DNA of 64,000 nt, taken from positions 1 to 64,000 of the forward strand of contig VIIQ02000213.1 of assembly GCA_007449985.2 (NCBI GenBank), in the 5' to 3' direction. The notes under the pieces were generated by a model. The model had not been told where the DNA came from, searched no databases, and saw only the letters and a program-made list of their open reading frames with translations. Position numbers and translations under genes: made by a program. This stretch comes from Desmodesmus armatus. Taxonomy: Eukaryota; Chlorophyta; Chlorophyceae; Sphaeropleales; Scenedesmaceae. Positions 23,308-36,709 of this stretch are shown piece by piece. The first letter of the stretch is position 1. Each line of letters starts with the position of its first letter.

Positions 23308-24213
23308 CTAGCTGCACATGCTGGCTCCAGAGCCACTGCTGCTGAGGCTGAGTGCACTGCTGCTGGCTGCCAGGCTGTCACTGGTGTCCTGCAGCTCGGG
23401 GTCGAGCGGCTCCTGCAGCAGCATCAGCCGCAACAGTGAGATCGCGCGTCACATTGTTTTGCTGAAGCATATGTCAGGGGCTGACGCTTTTGCGCATACT
23501 GCACATGCAAGGGCACTGTCTGGGTCGTGCATTTGTTGTCACGACACCCCCCCCCCCCCCCGCACCACATCTGCCATACACTGTTCATGGGCCATGAACA
23601 TAGCCAGCTGCAAAGCTCACCTGCAGCTCACCTGAAGTGCATAGCAAAGTGTGCTGGCATGGCAAACTGTGCTGACATGGGGTGGTGTCCTGCAGGCTGC
23701 AGGTGTGCTGGCACTGGCAGGAACTGTATTGCAGGCTGCAGGACTGCCCTCTCCTGCTGGCTTGTCAGCAACAGCTGCTGCGTGTGCCGCAGCATCGTCA
23801 TCGAAACTCCGAGTGCGATTTCAGCTGACAACGTTGCTGCTTCAGCTGCTAGAAACCTGTGCTGTTTGATCTGGGCACCAGACTGCTGCTCTGCTGCTGA
23901 CAGGAGCCTTGCCGCCATTTCTGCCGTTGCTGTTGCGGCATTCATGGCTTCTTCTGTCTTGTAAGCACGCTTTCGACAAAGTGGTGGAGACCCGACTCCG
24001 AGTGCTGACAGTGGGCAGCACGAAGGGATGCTGGGTTACACCACCCCGTTGGCCCTTCAAAGCTGCATACCGCATAACCTACTTGATGTACAACATGGTT
24101 ATGTTGCAGAACAACTGAATAAGCAGGGCAAATGTAGGCGTCACAGGCCGGAGCTAATTACAGCGATCGAACCACGCACCTGATGTTCCAAAGGAACACA
24201 GCGCGCCCTCCAT
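23308..24213 (-). pseudogene. Decayed paralogue of the 179-aa gene
   Basis: Exon 1 (24180-24213, MEGALCSFGTS) has the same 34-nt length and GTGCGT donor as the intact copy. Exon 2 (about 23632-24062) encodes FVESVL, EEAMNAATATAEMAARLLSA, SGAQIKQHRFLAAEAATLSA and MLRHTQQLLLTSQQ. Exon 3 (23308-23412) encodes EPLDPELQDTSDSLAASSSA and ends at TAG. The frame breaks inside exon 2 at least twice, near the start and near 23950, and the exon 2 donor phase no longer matches exon 3. If these are sequencing indels the gene might be intact. Confidence 0.65.
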
Positions 24214-27093
24214 TGTTGTTACTACAGTGATCGCTTCTGAGTTGTGCAGCTGGCAGCTGAGATAGTGATTGTCACGACGGCTGCAGTGCTGCCACTGCTG
24301 CTGATTTAGCAGGTGGTTCTGCTACTGCTACTGCCACAGCTGCACACTCTGCATGCAGAAGCTTTATTACTAAGAAAAAGTGACATAGCGACACGTTGCA
24401 AACGGTGCCGCGTCTGTTTTGTCGGGAAGCTTGATCCGTAATCCCTAAGGGGCCGATCGTGTTTGGGGTCTTCTCCACATGCGCCTAGCGTGCACTGCTC
24501 GGTTGCTGCCAACACTTAATCAGCATAGCTTCCCACGCACTCAAGGCATAACAACAGCACGACAGGCACCCGCCGTTTCTCACTTGGTCGTAGTACGACT
24601 TTCAGCCCTGCTAATCCGAACCTGGGGCATAAGCCGACATGCAACGTTGCGGACATGTTTCATCGTCGCTTCTGGCTACTCGCGAAGCAGCACGCAGTGG
24701 GGTCAGCGAAGACAGTCGCCACCAGCCCAGGGGCAGTAATGATGACAAAGCAGGCCTGCTTAGTCAAGCCTAATCAGGTCTTAGCTTGACAGCAACCCCC
24801 CATAGCTTGGTAGCAATGGCAACTCCTAACACTCAGCAGCACCAGGCAGCACTCCGAGCAGATGGTGATGCCCCCCCCCCCCCCTATTCCCCCCACCTCA
24901 TCATATGTTGCCACAACTCTCAGCAGATGCTGATGTCAGCTGCAACTCAGCACAGGCAGCTCTCGACTGCGCGGTCCTGTCCGTCATTGTCTTGACTGTG
25001 ACAGGTGCAAGCACAGCCGTCTGTAACCGCCAGCCCTGATGAGTCAAGCTGGCTGCACCTGGCTGCAGTCATCAAACAGTATCTTTCTCTGGGGCCCTGT
25101 GCCCCGCAACGTGCGTGGCAGTATCTTTTTCTTAAGCCCTTCACGCCTTGACAGCAGCAGAATCCACACTGGACAATCAATCAGCATCAAAACCACATGT
25201 GCATCGCTGTTTGTTAGGGCTTTGCCACACTGGGCACGCCACGCTAATGTGCTGATTGCATGCACTCGACGGAAGCAGCCTGCCGTGAAGCACCAGCAAG
25301 CATCCCACATCCAGTAATTAGGCATCAGCAATCCTGCCGGCCAGAAGACGCAGCCACCTCCACCCTTGTCAGGTGGGCATGTGCAGGTCTTCAACAGCCC
25401 TGACATTACACAGCAACTAAGGGCGGCCTGATCTTCGTGAATTCAAACGGTTCAAAAGGTTCGAACCCGCACCAAAGTAGACTGGCGCAGACTGCACTCA
25501 GTGCCACTCAATGATTGAAGACAGCATTCAATGCTTGAAGACAGCATGACAAGTACAACCACCACATGCAGGATACTGGGGACAGCAAAGTGACTGCCAA
25601 CCAAACGCCGTGCATTTCTTAGCCCCTGGGGCCCCCTGCCCACAAAACACTGTTTTGAACTGGAAGCATTTTCATATACAAGATGCACAAACGAACACAA
25701 ACAAACGCCAAGGCCTGCTGCAGTTGCATCAATAGACGAATGAAACTGCCCTCCCGCACCGAACAACAGACCATATGTTGCGGCCCCCTGGCAAGTGTGC
25801 AAGTCATGCACCAACTGACAATACACACAATGTAGTACTTCTTACCAGCAGAGCTGCCAGCGAGGTGTGCGCAGCTGAGCGGCACACCTGCATGGTCGCA
25901 AAGAGTGGTGTAAAAACCCTGCCAATTGTCAAACAACCACACAGCCAGAATAACTCGCGGCAGGTGAATTGCTGTACATGCAGCACATGGAATAGGTTGG
26001 TAGCATCATCGCCAACGAAGTGCACAGGGTTTTGTGTCAAGCAGAGAGCCCATGGTGAGCCGATGTGCCTGGTGACATGGCATGCGTGACGTAGTCCTGT
26101 TATGCACTTTGAAGATACAAAGATACATGGTATCAAGAACCCACGCAAAAAGAGTGCCACCATGGCTGTACGGTACAACTGCCACAAAAAAAACTTCCAC
26201 CTGGGCGCCATCCATGGTGAAGCACATGCAGTGCATGCAGAGTTACACACGATGCCAGCGCGCATACTAACACATGAGTGAGCACACCCAACAGACGTGT
26301 TGTATGCCTGCATGGGCAACACATTCCAGAGGGAGCACAAAATCAGCTAGCCATGCAAGGTAATTCAGTTGCCAATCTGGCTATTATTGCTACAAGGTGG
26401 TTGCCCACCCTGGGCAGCCTGGTGCGGCACCATCGAGGCCTGCAGCCTAGAAGCTGCCGCTCCAAATGAAACAAACCACATGTGGCGTGCTTGTTCTTGT
26501 GTCACACAACTATGTTGCCTCTGGGACCACATGCCGAGCATGTTGTAACATCAGCTCAGGTGCGATTTTCAAGGTGCGGTGCTCCTGGGCCGCTGTGACC
26601 CCCCCCCCCCCATATCACCCGATAGCGATCAACCAACACACACGCCGACCCATAACAAACAGGTTGCTGGCACCAGCATACCCGCCCCACCACCCACAGC
26701 CTGACAAGCCCGGCTGTTGGAGCAAATGGTGCATGCAAAGCCTGCGCCACCCTAGGAACAGTCTGAACATCAGCCCGCGCCGGGCGCAACACACATCCAA
26801 CATCACGCCGCACACCGCCGCCGCAAAGTCTGGCGCCACACTGTGTGGTCACAAGTATATTGCATCGACCTCCCCTGGAGGGAGATGGGGATGCGGCGGT
26901 CCTTCACCCCCAGGAGAAGCAGTAAGTCACTATACGGGTGAAAAATCGACGTTGCCAGACAAAGCTGCGCAGACTCCGTTTCACAACATGGATAATTAGT
27001 TTTTGAAACTTTGCTGAAAGACTGCCGATGCCAATCTGCGCGGACCTGAAATGGTTCGAGACAGCCTGACATCCGTTCCAAAATCCCGCATGA

Positions 27094-27128
27094 GCAAAGT
27101 TTTATCACCCGTTGCAGAAGCTTTGTCG
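27094..27128 (+). repeat. Left arm of long-range 35-nt inverted repeat
   Basis: This 35-nt segment (GCAAAGTTTTATCACCCGTT then GCAGAAGCTTTGTCG) matches the reverse complement of 46221-46254 with one substitution and one single-base gap. The arms bracket about 19.1 kb that includes the helicase and recombinase genes. The GTTGCAGAAGC core also occurs in the shorter inverted repeat at 46259 and 46970, so it belongs to a small repeat family. Confidence 0.75.
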
Positions 27129-27924
27129 TGCCCCAACCAGTCTGTGCGCCGCAACAAACACACATGCTCAACAGGCCTTTGGGAGGTTTCCAGAATTCGC
27201 AGAGTGCGAAACATTCCGCTGCATCCAACTGCAGCTAGTTATCTCTGTCTCTGTCTCTGTCCCTGTCCGCTTCTTATTGTTGCACATGTCATGTCCCCAC
27301 CATGGTCATGTCCAAACCCTGTTCATGCCATGTTCATGTCCTGTGCCTTCCCTGGTCATGACGGTTAAGTTCAAATCTCTATCAGCCCTGCCCATGCCCA
27401 TGCACATCCCTGCTTCACCTTGGCCACAGGCTTGGCCTTGGTGACAACTTGATCTGTGCCAAGCTCGCTTGGGCACAGCTTGCACCCAGCACATCACCCC
27501 ACAGCTTCAGCCAGCATAAGTAAGCAATCCACCACGGATCATCTTGTGAGTGTTGGCAACAGCTCGGCACATTGCAGATGATCACGGACCACAACATGTT
27601 ACATGTGAGCTGGAATTGGCCACTTGCTGCATGCACAAGGACAACCATGCATGCAACAACTGTTACCGGGTCCGCCGCGCTGAACGCTGGAGGCTGCTCA
27701 CCCTGGACCCTTCTACCCTATAGCTGCCTGATAATCAACAGTCATGCTCCACCCCTTGACACACCAACTGCCTGTCCTGTGGGCACTACAACCAACCCAT
27801 ACAAGTGCCGTCAATGCTGTGTGCACAGTGGGCCATGCATGGGTGAGGACGAACATCGCAGCTTCATCTGAGCCACAGCACAGCGTGCTAGGCCCAGAGC
27901 CTCTAACCTGCTGCAAACCAGGAC

Positions 27925-28700
27925 GTGTGGCCATGCAAGAAACATCATGTGGGAGCCTAGTCTGTGACCTGGCACCCAGATGACAACACAGGTCACAGAA
28001 ACCTCTAGAACCACTCACAATTCCACATGATGCCACTGAGCCTATCAAGTGCTGCCGAACCATCCACCACAGATCCTAGCAACAATGCCTTGTCCATTTG
28101 GCTGTACATGGCTTGGGACACACGTGGCAGCACACCATCTGAGCAGAAGCACCACACCATCCTGCCCAGAACCACCAGTACCTGCTGCAGATCCATGTAT
28201 GTATGGCCATGCCCAGCTAACCACGTGGGAGCCTAATCTGTGACCTGCAGCCGCAGGCAGTCAACAACACAGGCCACAGACACCTCTTGCCCCACTCACA
28301 ATTCCACGATGGCGCCACAAGGCCTATGCAATGCTGCAGCACATCAAACAAAGATGCATGCAACAAAGCCTTGCGCAGTTGGCTGTACATGGCTTGGGAC
28401 ACACATGGCAGCATCATCTGAGCAGAACCACGACATCATCCTGCCCAGAAACACCAGTGTCTGCTGCAGATCCATGTATGTATGGCCATGCCCAGGTAAC
28501 CACGTGGGCCCCTATTACGTCACCCTGCACTGCAGTAGCTGACATCGCAACACACATGCAACTGCTGACATTCCCCCGATGATGCCACTATGCAACAATG
28601 CAACATCCATACATAGAGGCAATGCACTTCAAAGTGCATGGCGAAGACACACATGGCAGCCACATGTGGATAGGCGCACAGCAACAATCTGACCAGAACC
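27925..28700. repeat. Tandem repeat of about 290 bases
   Basis: Two clear units (about 27925-28205 and 28205-28500) and a decayed third share GTGGGAGCCTA.TCTGTGACC, CACTCACAATTCCAC, GGCTGTACATGGCTTGGGAC, ATCCTGCCCAGAA and CTGCAGATCCATGTATGTAT. A third, partial unit continues to about 28700. No consistent reading frame is conserved. Confidence 0.75.
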
Positions 28701-28947
28701 ACCCCAACCTGCTGCAAACCCACAGTGCTGACATGCACGCAATCTGCACCTCACAAACACACACCACACACCATCATTCCTCCCCATGCTGCAGCCAAAT
28801 GGCACAGCACATGGCGCAGCAAGACCGCCATTCCATCAGTGCACTGCTGAATCCCCCCCCCCCCCCCCCCAACACACAGGACTTTGCCAAGTTGCCACCA
28901 ACACACACCACTGCACTGCTGTGCAGCCAATCAGGCCCCCTGGCTGC

Positions 28948-31873
28948 TCATGACATCGACGGCAGCACCCTCTGCCGGTACCAGTCAATCACGTCTTGCT
29001 CAGCAGCAAAGACATCGCGGCTACCGCTGAAGCCCCCCAGAATGCGCAGACCAGTGCGCAGATCGCCACGCACCCGCCCCACCCCACTGTAGCCACCACC
29101 GGCCAGCCAGCCGGCACGATTGAGGTCCAACAGGACCCGCGCAAACTCCAGCCCCTGGGTGGCTGAGACCGTTGTAGCCCAGCCGGCACGAATCGGCAAG
29201 TAGTCCACATCGACCTCGAACACGGTGCCAGTGGGGCCCGCCACCAGCACGCCCCTGGTGACCACTGGCACCTGCACCACCGGACCACTGCTGCTGTCAA
29301 GCCTCACCAGCACTGCCTTGCTGCTGCATGTGAGGTAAGGTAGGTGCGCCGCTGCGTTGGGTGTAGATGGGTCGTCTACGATCGCCACTATGACGCCCAG
29401 CTGGCCAGACAAAATCTCCATGCTGGCACCAGCAGCATCAGGCAGCCAGGTGTGAGTGTGTGCCCACTGCAGTAGAACAAAGCAGCAGCAACCGCAATCC
29501 CATCAGAACACAGCATGCACCACAACAAACCAGATCGCCCTACCCTTACAACGGTTCATGAGCAGATTGCATGTCAACATAAGTCTCAGAGATGCGTGTG
29601 CAGCAGACTGCACACAGCAGCGAACAACATGCCGCATGTCACTACAGGGCCCCATACTCCCCCCCTGATGATAACATCAATTATTACTGCAGATCAAGCT
29701 GCAGGAACCCACACAACCTGACAGACAGTGCAGGACCAGCAGATGGCATACAGCGATGCTGTTGCCGACGCACCTTGCGCCCAACGCCGCGCTCTGCCAG
29801 GAAAACCGGCATGCCGACCTTCAGGGTGACAACAACCAGCCCCTGGGCGGTCATGCGCCAGAAGGCCGCTGTCTGATCGTCTTCTTGAATGTCTTGATGC
29901 ATGCGGCGCATCACCGACTCTGCAGCGGACTGTTCCAGCGTGGCCACCCGGTCAGGGACCTGCTGCTGCATGCCCTGCTGCTGGGGGGTGGGCCTGAAGC
30001 GGGTCGTAAGGGCAAGCAGCACATCATTGCCCGGCAGCAGGCTGCGTTGGGCTGCGTTGTGCTCCATCACATGCTGTATGTTGAAATACAGCCGGATGTG
30101 CCACTCGCCTGCATGCAATTACACCCATCACATCCGCGGCAGCAGGTCCAGCGCAGCACAAAAGTTAACACATGTTCACACACGCCGGACGGCCACAACA
30201 CGGCATACGACACATACTGCCACAGGTGCACGCGTTCCAACTATAGTGACCTGCCTTCAAAAAGGCCGTTGGTGAGGCACCAAGCACAGATACATCACTC
30301 ACCAGGACTGAAGTTGCCACCCAAGTTGTTGAGGAAGTCAAGGTCCGACTGGAGGACGTATTGGCCTCCCAACCCAAACTGCACATACAACAGGCCAGCA
30401 GAATGTGACAGCATACTCAAACAACAGCCTTATCAACCCCATGCAACACAATGGACGCACCAGAGTCCAACCTTCACAACTAGCTGTGCGTGTTCACCCC
30501 ACATTTCTGGAACATGTCACTGCATGTCATGCACAAGATGTGGTGATTGCCTGGCCAGAAATGCAGGTCTGCACTGGCACCCACCACTATATATATACAG
30601 GATATATCACCCACAATGTGCCGATGACATACAACAACAGGTAACAGTCAGATCCACATTTCACTCACCCTCATGAGCATGCCGAACTGGTGGGGGGGTA
30701 GCCGGTAGTTCTGCTGCAGCCTGAAGTACAACAGCTGCCCCGACTGCTCCAGCTGCAGCCACGGCTGCATTAGGAATGCAAACTTCTTGAACCACCCGCG
30801 CTGCAATATGCGTGCGTCCTGCAAGCTGTTGATTTGCAGGGCTTCCCCCACAAAGATCATCACAACACCCCATTTCAAAGCGGCCCACAGCAGCACAGCC
30901 ATTAGCAGGGGGTGCACAGTGAAAGCCTCATCAGACAGGAGAGCGGTGCAGCCCTGCTTAAACTCGCGTATCAGACGGCTGCTGTGCAGGTATTTGGCCC
31001 AGAACCACTGGTAACCAGGCACAAACGCGTCCTGAATAGTGGCGAGTGCTGCCTGGCAGGCAACCTCCCATCTAAAGGCCACACCCATGAGGGCCTCAAT
31101 GGTGGCGTGTGCAGCATACAGACGATGCAACAGCCTGTTGCTGAAACAGGTCTGCACGCTGTACGCGATCGCAAGGTCCCGTAACAGAAAACTGCATGCG
31201 ACAGCGCCAACAGTAAAAGGCAGCAGCATAGTATGTCTGTCAGTCAAAGTATTGCCATTCACACAGATGTTCAGGAGGAACATATGGGCTGCAACAGCAG
31301 CTGATGTATACCCTGACGTGCTGGACAATCGACAGCCAGATGATGAGACACACCACAATCAATCGAAGCAGAGCTGCCTGAGGGGCACAATGTCTTCAGT
31401 ACCACCCAAGCCATCTGAACAGGTGTCATCACGCATGCCCACAACTGCCACCAAATGCAGCGTGAAGCCACCTGATACTCACGCCGTAACATTCAGCACA
31501 GTCGTCTTGCCACAGCCAGGCGGCGCCAGCCCGTGAACAAAGTGCTGCTTTGCACCAGGGTTGGTGCGCTTGGCTGCCACATATCTGCTCACGACCAACA
31601 CACTGAGCGCCACAGCGAACAGCTGGTCGTCCGACAGCTGCCCAAGCTGTGTGATGGCAGGTTCCTGCTGCAAGGTGATTGGGTACGCGGCATGCAGACC
31701 CAGCTCAGCCTGTAACGCGGCCAGGGCCAAGCATCGCATGCAGGCAGGGCCATGGTGGCACCCATTGAACCCTACCACGACGGCTGCAGGCAGCAGAAAC
31801 ACAACCAGCAGACGCAACAAAGTGGGCAAACAGAGCACAGTAATCAGCTCAGTTTCCACCAGTCACAGGCCCA
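28948..31873 (-). CDS. PIF1-like DNA helicase, C-terminal exons
   Basis: Exons: about 31493-31750, 30669-31288, 30303-30378, 29774-30108 and 28948-29421 (TGA). Superfamily 1B motifs appear in order: Q-like/Walker A (LSDDQLFAVA, GLAPPGCGKTTVL), motif II (LLSDEAFTVHPLL), motif III (VVMIFVGEALQINSL), then FRLQQNYRLPPHQFG and FGLGGQYVLQSDLDFLNNLG, the PIF1 segment VTLKVGMPVFLAE, and motifs V/VI (AGWATTVSATQGLEFARVLL, YSGVGRVRGDLRTGLRIL). The frame is open throughout all five exons. PIF1 helicases are 5'-3' DNA helicases; in transposons they accompany rolling-circle or recombinase enzymes. No HUH Rep motif is seen nearby, so a Helitron is not supported. Dispersed-repeat copy 3 sits in the upstream intron. 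The GEAL in place of GD..Q at motif III is atypical. Confidence 0.8.
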
Positions 31874-31950
31874 AGTGATGCATGCAGGGCAGGCAACTGC
31901 TGTTGTACATGCGCCACTGGAAAGAGCAGCATCAGCCACATAGGAATGTG

Positions 31951-32003
31951 CTTCAAATCAAATCAAAGTTACACCTGTAGCTGTAAAGCTCTAGAGTTAC
32001 TGG
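31951..32003 (+). repeat. Dispersed repeat, copy 3 (helicase intron)
   Basis: Contains AAATCAAAGTTACACCTGTA then GCTGTAAAGCTCTAGAG, matching the left part of the copy at 4318. It lies antisense to the helicase gene in an intron. Confidence 0.65.
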
Positions 32004-32181
32004 ATGAACGGTGGCAGCCAACGCAATCTACCTTCTGCAAACAACATGATGTCATTTTTTGCAACTACACACACAATACCAAGTGCAACAGAAGCCGGCA
32101 AGAGGCTGTTTATGGCTGGAAGGACGCCTGCTGCTGATGAAGGGATACACTCCCATCCAAGCTGCTGCACCACTGACTTAC

Positions 32182-33269
32182 CTCCCAGGTACAAAAAAAA
32201 CCCAGCACGTCCTCCAGGAGGGACATATGGTACACCCGGTCCAAAAGGACCAGGAGGAGGGACAGGACCCCCACCCCCACCTCCAGCACCACCCGACCCA
32301 CCCCCGCCGCCCTGCAGTCCCCCGCCTGCACCAGCAGGAAAGCCGCCCCCAACCTGGCCTGCACCCTGACGCTGGCCGGGCGCAGCAGCACCCCCAGGGG
32401 CACCAGGCATTGATGTGTTCTGTCCCCCTGGCCCCATCATAGCCTGACGAGCTAATTGAGCAGCAGCCAGCAGCAGCACTGCCGCTGCTTGCTCCCACCA
32501 TCACCCAAGCTATCGAGACTGCCCGCACTGCTGCAGCGACTTGGTGGCTGGCTGCTGCTGCCATCACCCACAGCAGCACTGCTACCTTGACTGCAACTAC
32601 CAGAACTGCTACAGCTGCTAGGGCTCCTGCAACCGCACTGTTCACCCCACACGTCGTAGCTGCCCATTGCAGCCGCCGGTGCCCCAGCACACGCCGATGA
32701 ACTGCTGCTGCTGCTGCCCAACACCAGCCACAACAGGCAGGTGATGCAGCAGGCTCCTACAGAAGTACACACACGAAATGACAGTAAGCAGCTGCCACAC
32801 CACACTGAGGTGACCACCAGCAGCACAGCAACCATCACAAACACCACCCAGCCAGAAAGATAGCGGTGTAGCCCTGGCCTGGCAGCCAGATGGTGGGCTA
32901 CACCGCTACCAAAATGTGGTGGCTGGCCGTATGGCGCGTGACCCTGCAATGCAGCGGGGTAGGGCTGGCCATAGGGCACCTGACCCTGTGGTGCGGCAGG
33001 GTAAGGCTGCCCGTATGCCACCTGAGCCTGTGGGGTGGCCGGGTAGGGAAGGCTGTACAGTCCCTGACCCTGTTGGGTGACGGGGTGGGGCTGACCGTGT
33101 GGCACCTGGACTTGCGAGGTCACCGTGAAGGGCTGCACCGGCATTTCCTGCCCAGGCGGCAGCTGGGCAGCCATGCCCGCCATGCCTCCACCCCAGATCC
33201 CCCCAACAGGGGGCTGCAGGTTCAGCAGGGCAGCAGCTTCATGCAGGCGTTGATGCACCCCAAGATGCA

Positions 33270-33304
<35 letters not shown>

Positions 33305-33524
33305 GGTGGCTGCTGATTGTGCAAGTGTGGCTGCTGCAGCTGCTGCTGTGCCACATTGAACTGTGCAGAGGTGGGCTGCTGCCCGACGGCCGACACCCCA
33401 GACTGCTGCCACCCTGGCTGCTGCTGCTGCTGCAGCTGCTGCTGCTGCCACGTTGCCCCCGTCTGTCCAGAATCCCACTGCTGCTGCTGCTGCTGCCAGG
33501 GTGCCCCCATCTGCCCAGAATCCC

Positions 33525-33564
<40 letters not shown>

Positions 33565-35080
33565 AACAGACCCTGTCTGACCAGCACCCGTCACCTGCTG
33601 GACCGACTGTAGAAGGTGCTGCACAGCAGGTACATGCTGCCCGTCATAGTGCGGCAGCAGCTGCTGTTGCTGTCCACCACCCAGGCACTGCTGCTGCTGT
33701 GCGTCAGCCATGACGGGACAGCCCACTGCAGAAGGCTGTTGCGCAGCTGCAGCTGCACCGGCAGCAAACCCACCAGCATGCAACTGGCCACCTGCACCAT
33801 GTTGCAGCCCAGTGCTGCCAGACCCCAGCTGCTGAACAGCACAACCAGGCTGAGGGGTGACTGGCACCTCCGCAAGGGGGGCAACAGCACTAGGCACCTC
33901 CACCCCCAACCTCATCAGGGGTGTCTGCTGGCCTAATTGGCCTGTGTGAGTGCCGCCTGATGCAGCACCCCCACCCTGATGCTGAACCCCAGGGGCGAGC
34001 TGCTGGCCATGAGCATCCACACAAGATGCATGTGACTGCGCCACAACAGCAGCGTGCCCAGCCAGCGTCTGCCCACCTTCTGCACTTGCAGTTGCTGAAG
34101 ACCCAAGGCCTTGCTGCACACACTGCTGCTGTGCGACTGTCCTGTTTTAATCCTGTGGGCATGTCTGCTGCTGTTCCGTGGGCGCTACGATCACAGCTGC
34201 CCTGCTGATGTGGTCAGGGGGCAGGGCATCTGCGGTTGCAGAAAGCTGCGGCTGCTGCTGCTGCTGCTGCTGGTGTTTGACCAGCCCTGGGGACCTGGCG
34301 GGGACGCTGGCTGCTGCTGGTGCATGCCTGCGGCAGCTGCCACTGCAGCCCCTGGCCCTCCCAGCACAGCCTGGCCGTCCCGTGGCAAGCCCACAGCACC
34401 CTGCTCAGGCTCATGGGGCTGCATGACCAGCTGGGCTGCTGCAGCAGCCTGACTGCTGCTGCATGGGGCCGCATCACAGCTGCCCCCAGGCGTGGGCAAG
34501 TCATCCAGCCCAGAGGACTCACTGCCAGCAGTGGCATCAGGCACCCCCTGCCGCACTGCTACAGCCTTCAATAGGGCTTCGTACCTAGCAAGAGAGACTG
34601 CGCCTGCCTGCTGTTCCACCGCTGACAGGCCAAACTCCAGAGCCAAACTGCTGGCGATACCCTCCTCGGAAGAACTTGATGCTGCTGCAGCAGCACCCAC
34701 AGCCATCCCACCCAACCCAATACCTGCTGCTTTACCAGGGACAGCCGTCAGCATCTGCTCGGGTGAAGCGCGCTGCTCCTGTGGCAGCCGCCCTGGTGGC
34801 AACGACAGCACTGGCAGATGTTGCTGGGGTGCCTGTCTTGGCTGCTGCTGCTGGAGGAGGGCCTGCCCTGAGTGAGGCTGCTGGACCGGCTGCTGCTGCT
34901 GCCGCTGCTGTGGCTCAGGCAGTGCTTGCTTAGGCAACTGGGGCCCAGGCTGCAACTGCTGCTGCTGCTGCTGCTGCTGTGGCTCAGGCATTTCTTGCTC
35001 AGGCAACCGGGGCCCAGGCTGCAACTGCTGCTGCTGTGAGTCAGGCAGTGCTTGCTCAGGCAACTGGGGCCCAGGCTGCA

Positions 35081-35148
<68 letters not shown>

Positions 35149-36538
35149 GGCTCAGGCAGTGCTTGCGCAGGCAACTGGGGCCCAGGCTGCAACTGCTGCT
35201 GCTGCTGCCGAGCAGCCAAGTCAGTGGCACCACCGCCTGGTGAGGAAACAGCCGCGCTTTCGGGTGCTGCTTTCCGCTGGGCAAGCGTACGCAGCAGCTG
35301 TGCTTGGGCCGCAGCGTCAGCAACAGCAGCCGGCTGCTGCACTTGCGCGTGCAGGGCTGGCGTGTGTTGCTGCACATGCTGTCGCGATGTTTTGGGGTGC
35401 TCCTGCTGCTGCAGCTGCATCGACACTGTTGCCGCATTGTCCTGCTGTTGTTGCTGCTGCTGCTGCGGCTGCTGGTTTTGTGCCAGCGCAGGCTGAGGCG
35501 GCGGGGATGCCGACAGCGGCTGCCGCTGCGGCTGCTGCTGGTGGAGGGCCTGCTGCAGTGCTGCCGCGTGGTCCTGCTGCTGCGGAAGCGCACGCGCAGC
35601 CGCCCCCCCCCCCCCCCCCCCCCCCCGCAAGCTGGTGCTGCTGATGTTCAGTCTGCGCAGGCTGAGGCGGCAGGGATGCCGGCAGCTGCTGCTGCTGTGG
35701 CTGGCGGGCCGCTGCTGCTTGCTGAGCCAGCTGAGGCAACTGCGACTGCAGAGGCACACGCGCGGCCGGACCATCCACTTGCGGTTGCTGTTGCAGGTGC
35801 TGTGCCGCCGCAGGCACAAGCAGCGGGGATGCCGGCAGCTGCTGCTGCTGCTGCTGCGGAAGGTTGCAGGTAACTGCTGCCTGCTGATGCGTCTGGGGCA
35901 ACTGCTGTTGTGATGCCTGCTGCTGCGGCACAGCCTGCTGCTGTGGCACACGTTGCCTCGCATCGCTTGGTCCCTGCTGCTGCGACCCAGCCTGATGCTG
36001 CTGAAGCAGCACATCCAGCAATCCAGCTGGCGACTGCTGGGCGCTGACAGCACCACCATGACCCACCTGCTGCGAGACCTGCGGCAGGTGCAGCGGTGGC
36101 CGCACTGATGAGGAGCCCTGCAGCTGCGCTGCGACCGCTTGCCTGCGTGCCTTCAGCTGCTGAAGCTCATCCCCTGCTGGATCGTCGTCCCCAGCGTTCA
36201 GGGCTGCTGCAAGCTGCCTCTCAGTCCGCTCAGCCTGCTTCCGTGCCGCAGCGGTCAGCTCAGTGTACCGTGGGGCTAGCAAGCCCAACTCATGCTGCTG
36301 CTCTGCGAGCTGCTGCTGCTGTTGCCATGAGGCTGTGGCAGGCTGCTGGACGCCACGAGGCTGGCACTGCTCTGTGGGTGGGCTGGCCCCCAACATGAAC
36401 GACAACGGCCCCAACTCCGCAGCTGCAGCAGCAGCCGGCAGGTCACCATTGGGCCCTACCAGGGCATCAGTGGCGGCTAAAACAGCGCGCAGGGCAGCAG
36501 GCGTGCTGCCAGATAGCTGCGGGAACGCCGCCGCTCCA
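32182..36538 (-). CDS. Glutamine-rich middle exons of the helicase gene
   Basis: Three coding blocks lie directly upstream of the helicase exons on the same strand. From 5' they are: 36538 to about 34230 (starts SGAAAFPQLSGSTPAALRAV; an LQPGPQLPEQALP repeat occurs four times among long Gln runs; ends near LTTSAGQL); about 34130 to 32900 (Gln-rich, with a PYGQPYPAAPQGQV repeat about five times); and 32182-32443 (Gly/Pro-rich, ending at GGGAG/GTAAGT). In the first block the frame changes across a G run on the sense strand at about 35605-35627, most easily explained by a wrong homopolymer length. The blocks are prion-like, low in charge and probably disordered. That all belong to one protein with the helicase is inferred from strand, splice sites and absence of other starts. 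Confidence 0.5.
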
Positions 36539-36709
36539 CTGCACACCAAGCATGGGAAGGACACAACAGCAGCACAGCAGCATCAGGATAGCAGCACGGA
36601 TAGCAGCTGCTAACCTTCATACCCAACAAGCACTACAGACCCACCAAGGCATAAGTATGTGCTGCACAACAACATGATGGCAGCGAGACGATCTCATGCC
36701 GACTGATGA

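Larger units (their letters stand above)
24214..28900. other. Region without a defensible gene
   Basis: The best candidate is an open minus-strand frame at 25804-26340 that ends at a plausible donor (CTGCTG/GTAAGA near 25850), with hydrophobic stretches such as ELFWLCGCLTIGRVF, but it has no recognisable domain. Poly-C runs lie at 24871-24885 and 26599-26611. A palindromic GGTTCGAACC at 25460 is not a tRNA. One arm of the long-range inverted repeat is at 27094-27128, and a tandem repeat of about 290 bases starts at 27925. Confidence 0.4.

Noticed and set aside
25450..25480. GGTTCGAACC, possible tRNA 3' end
   Set aside because: It is a palindrome with no pairing 5-bp T stem and no tRNA body upstream or downstream.
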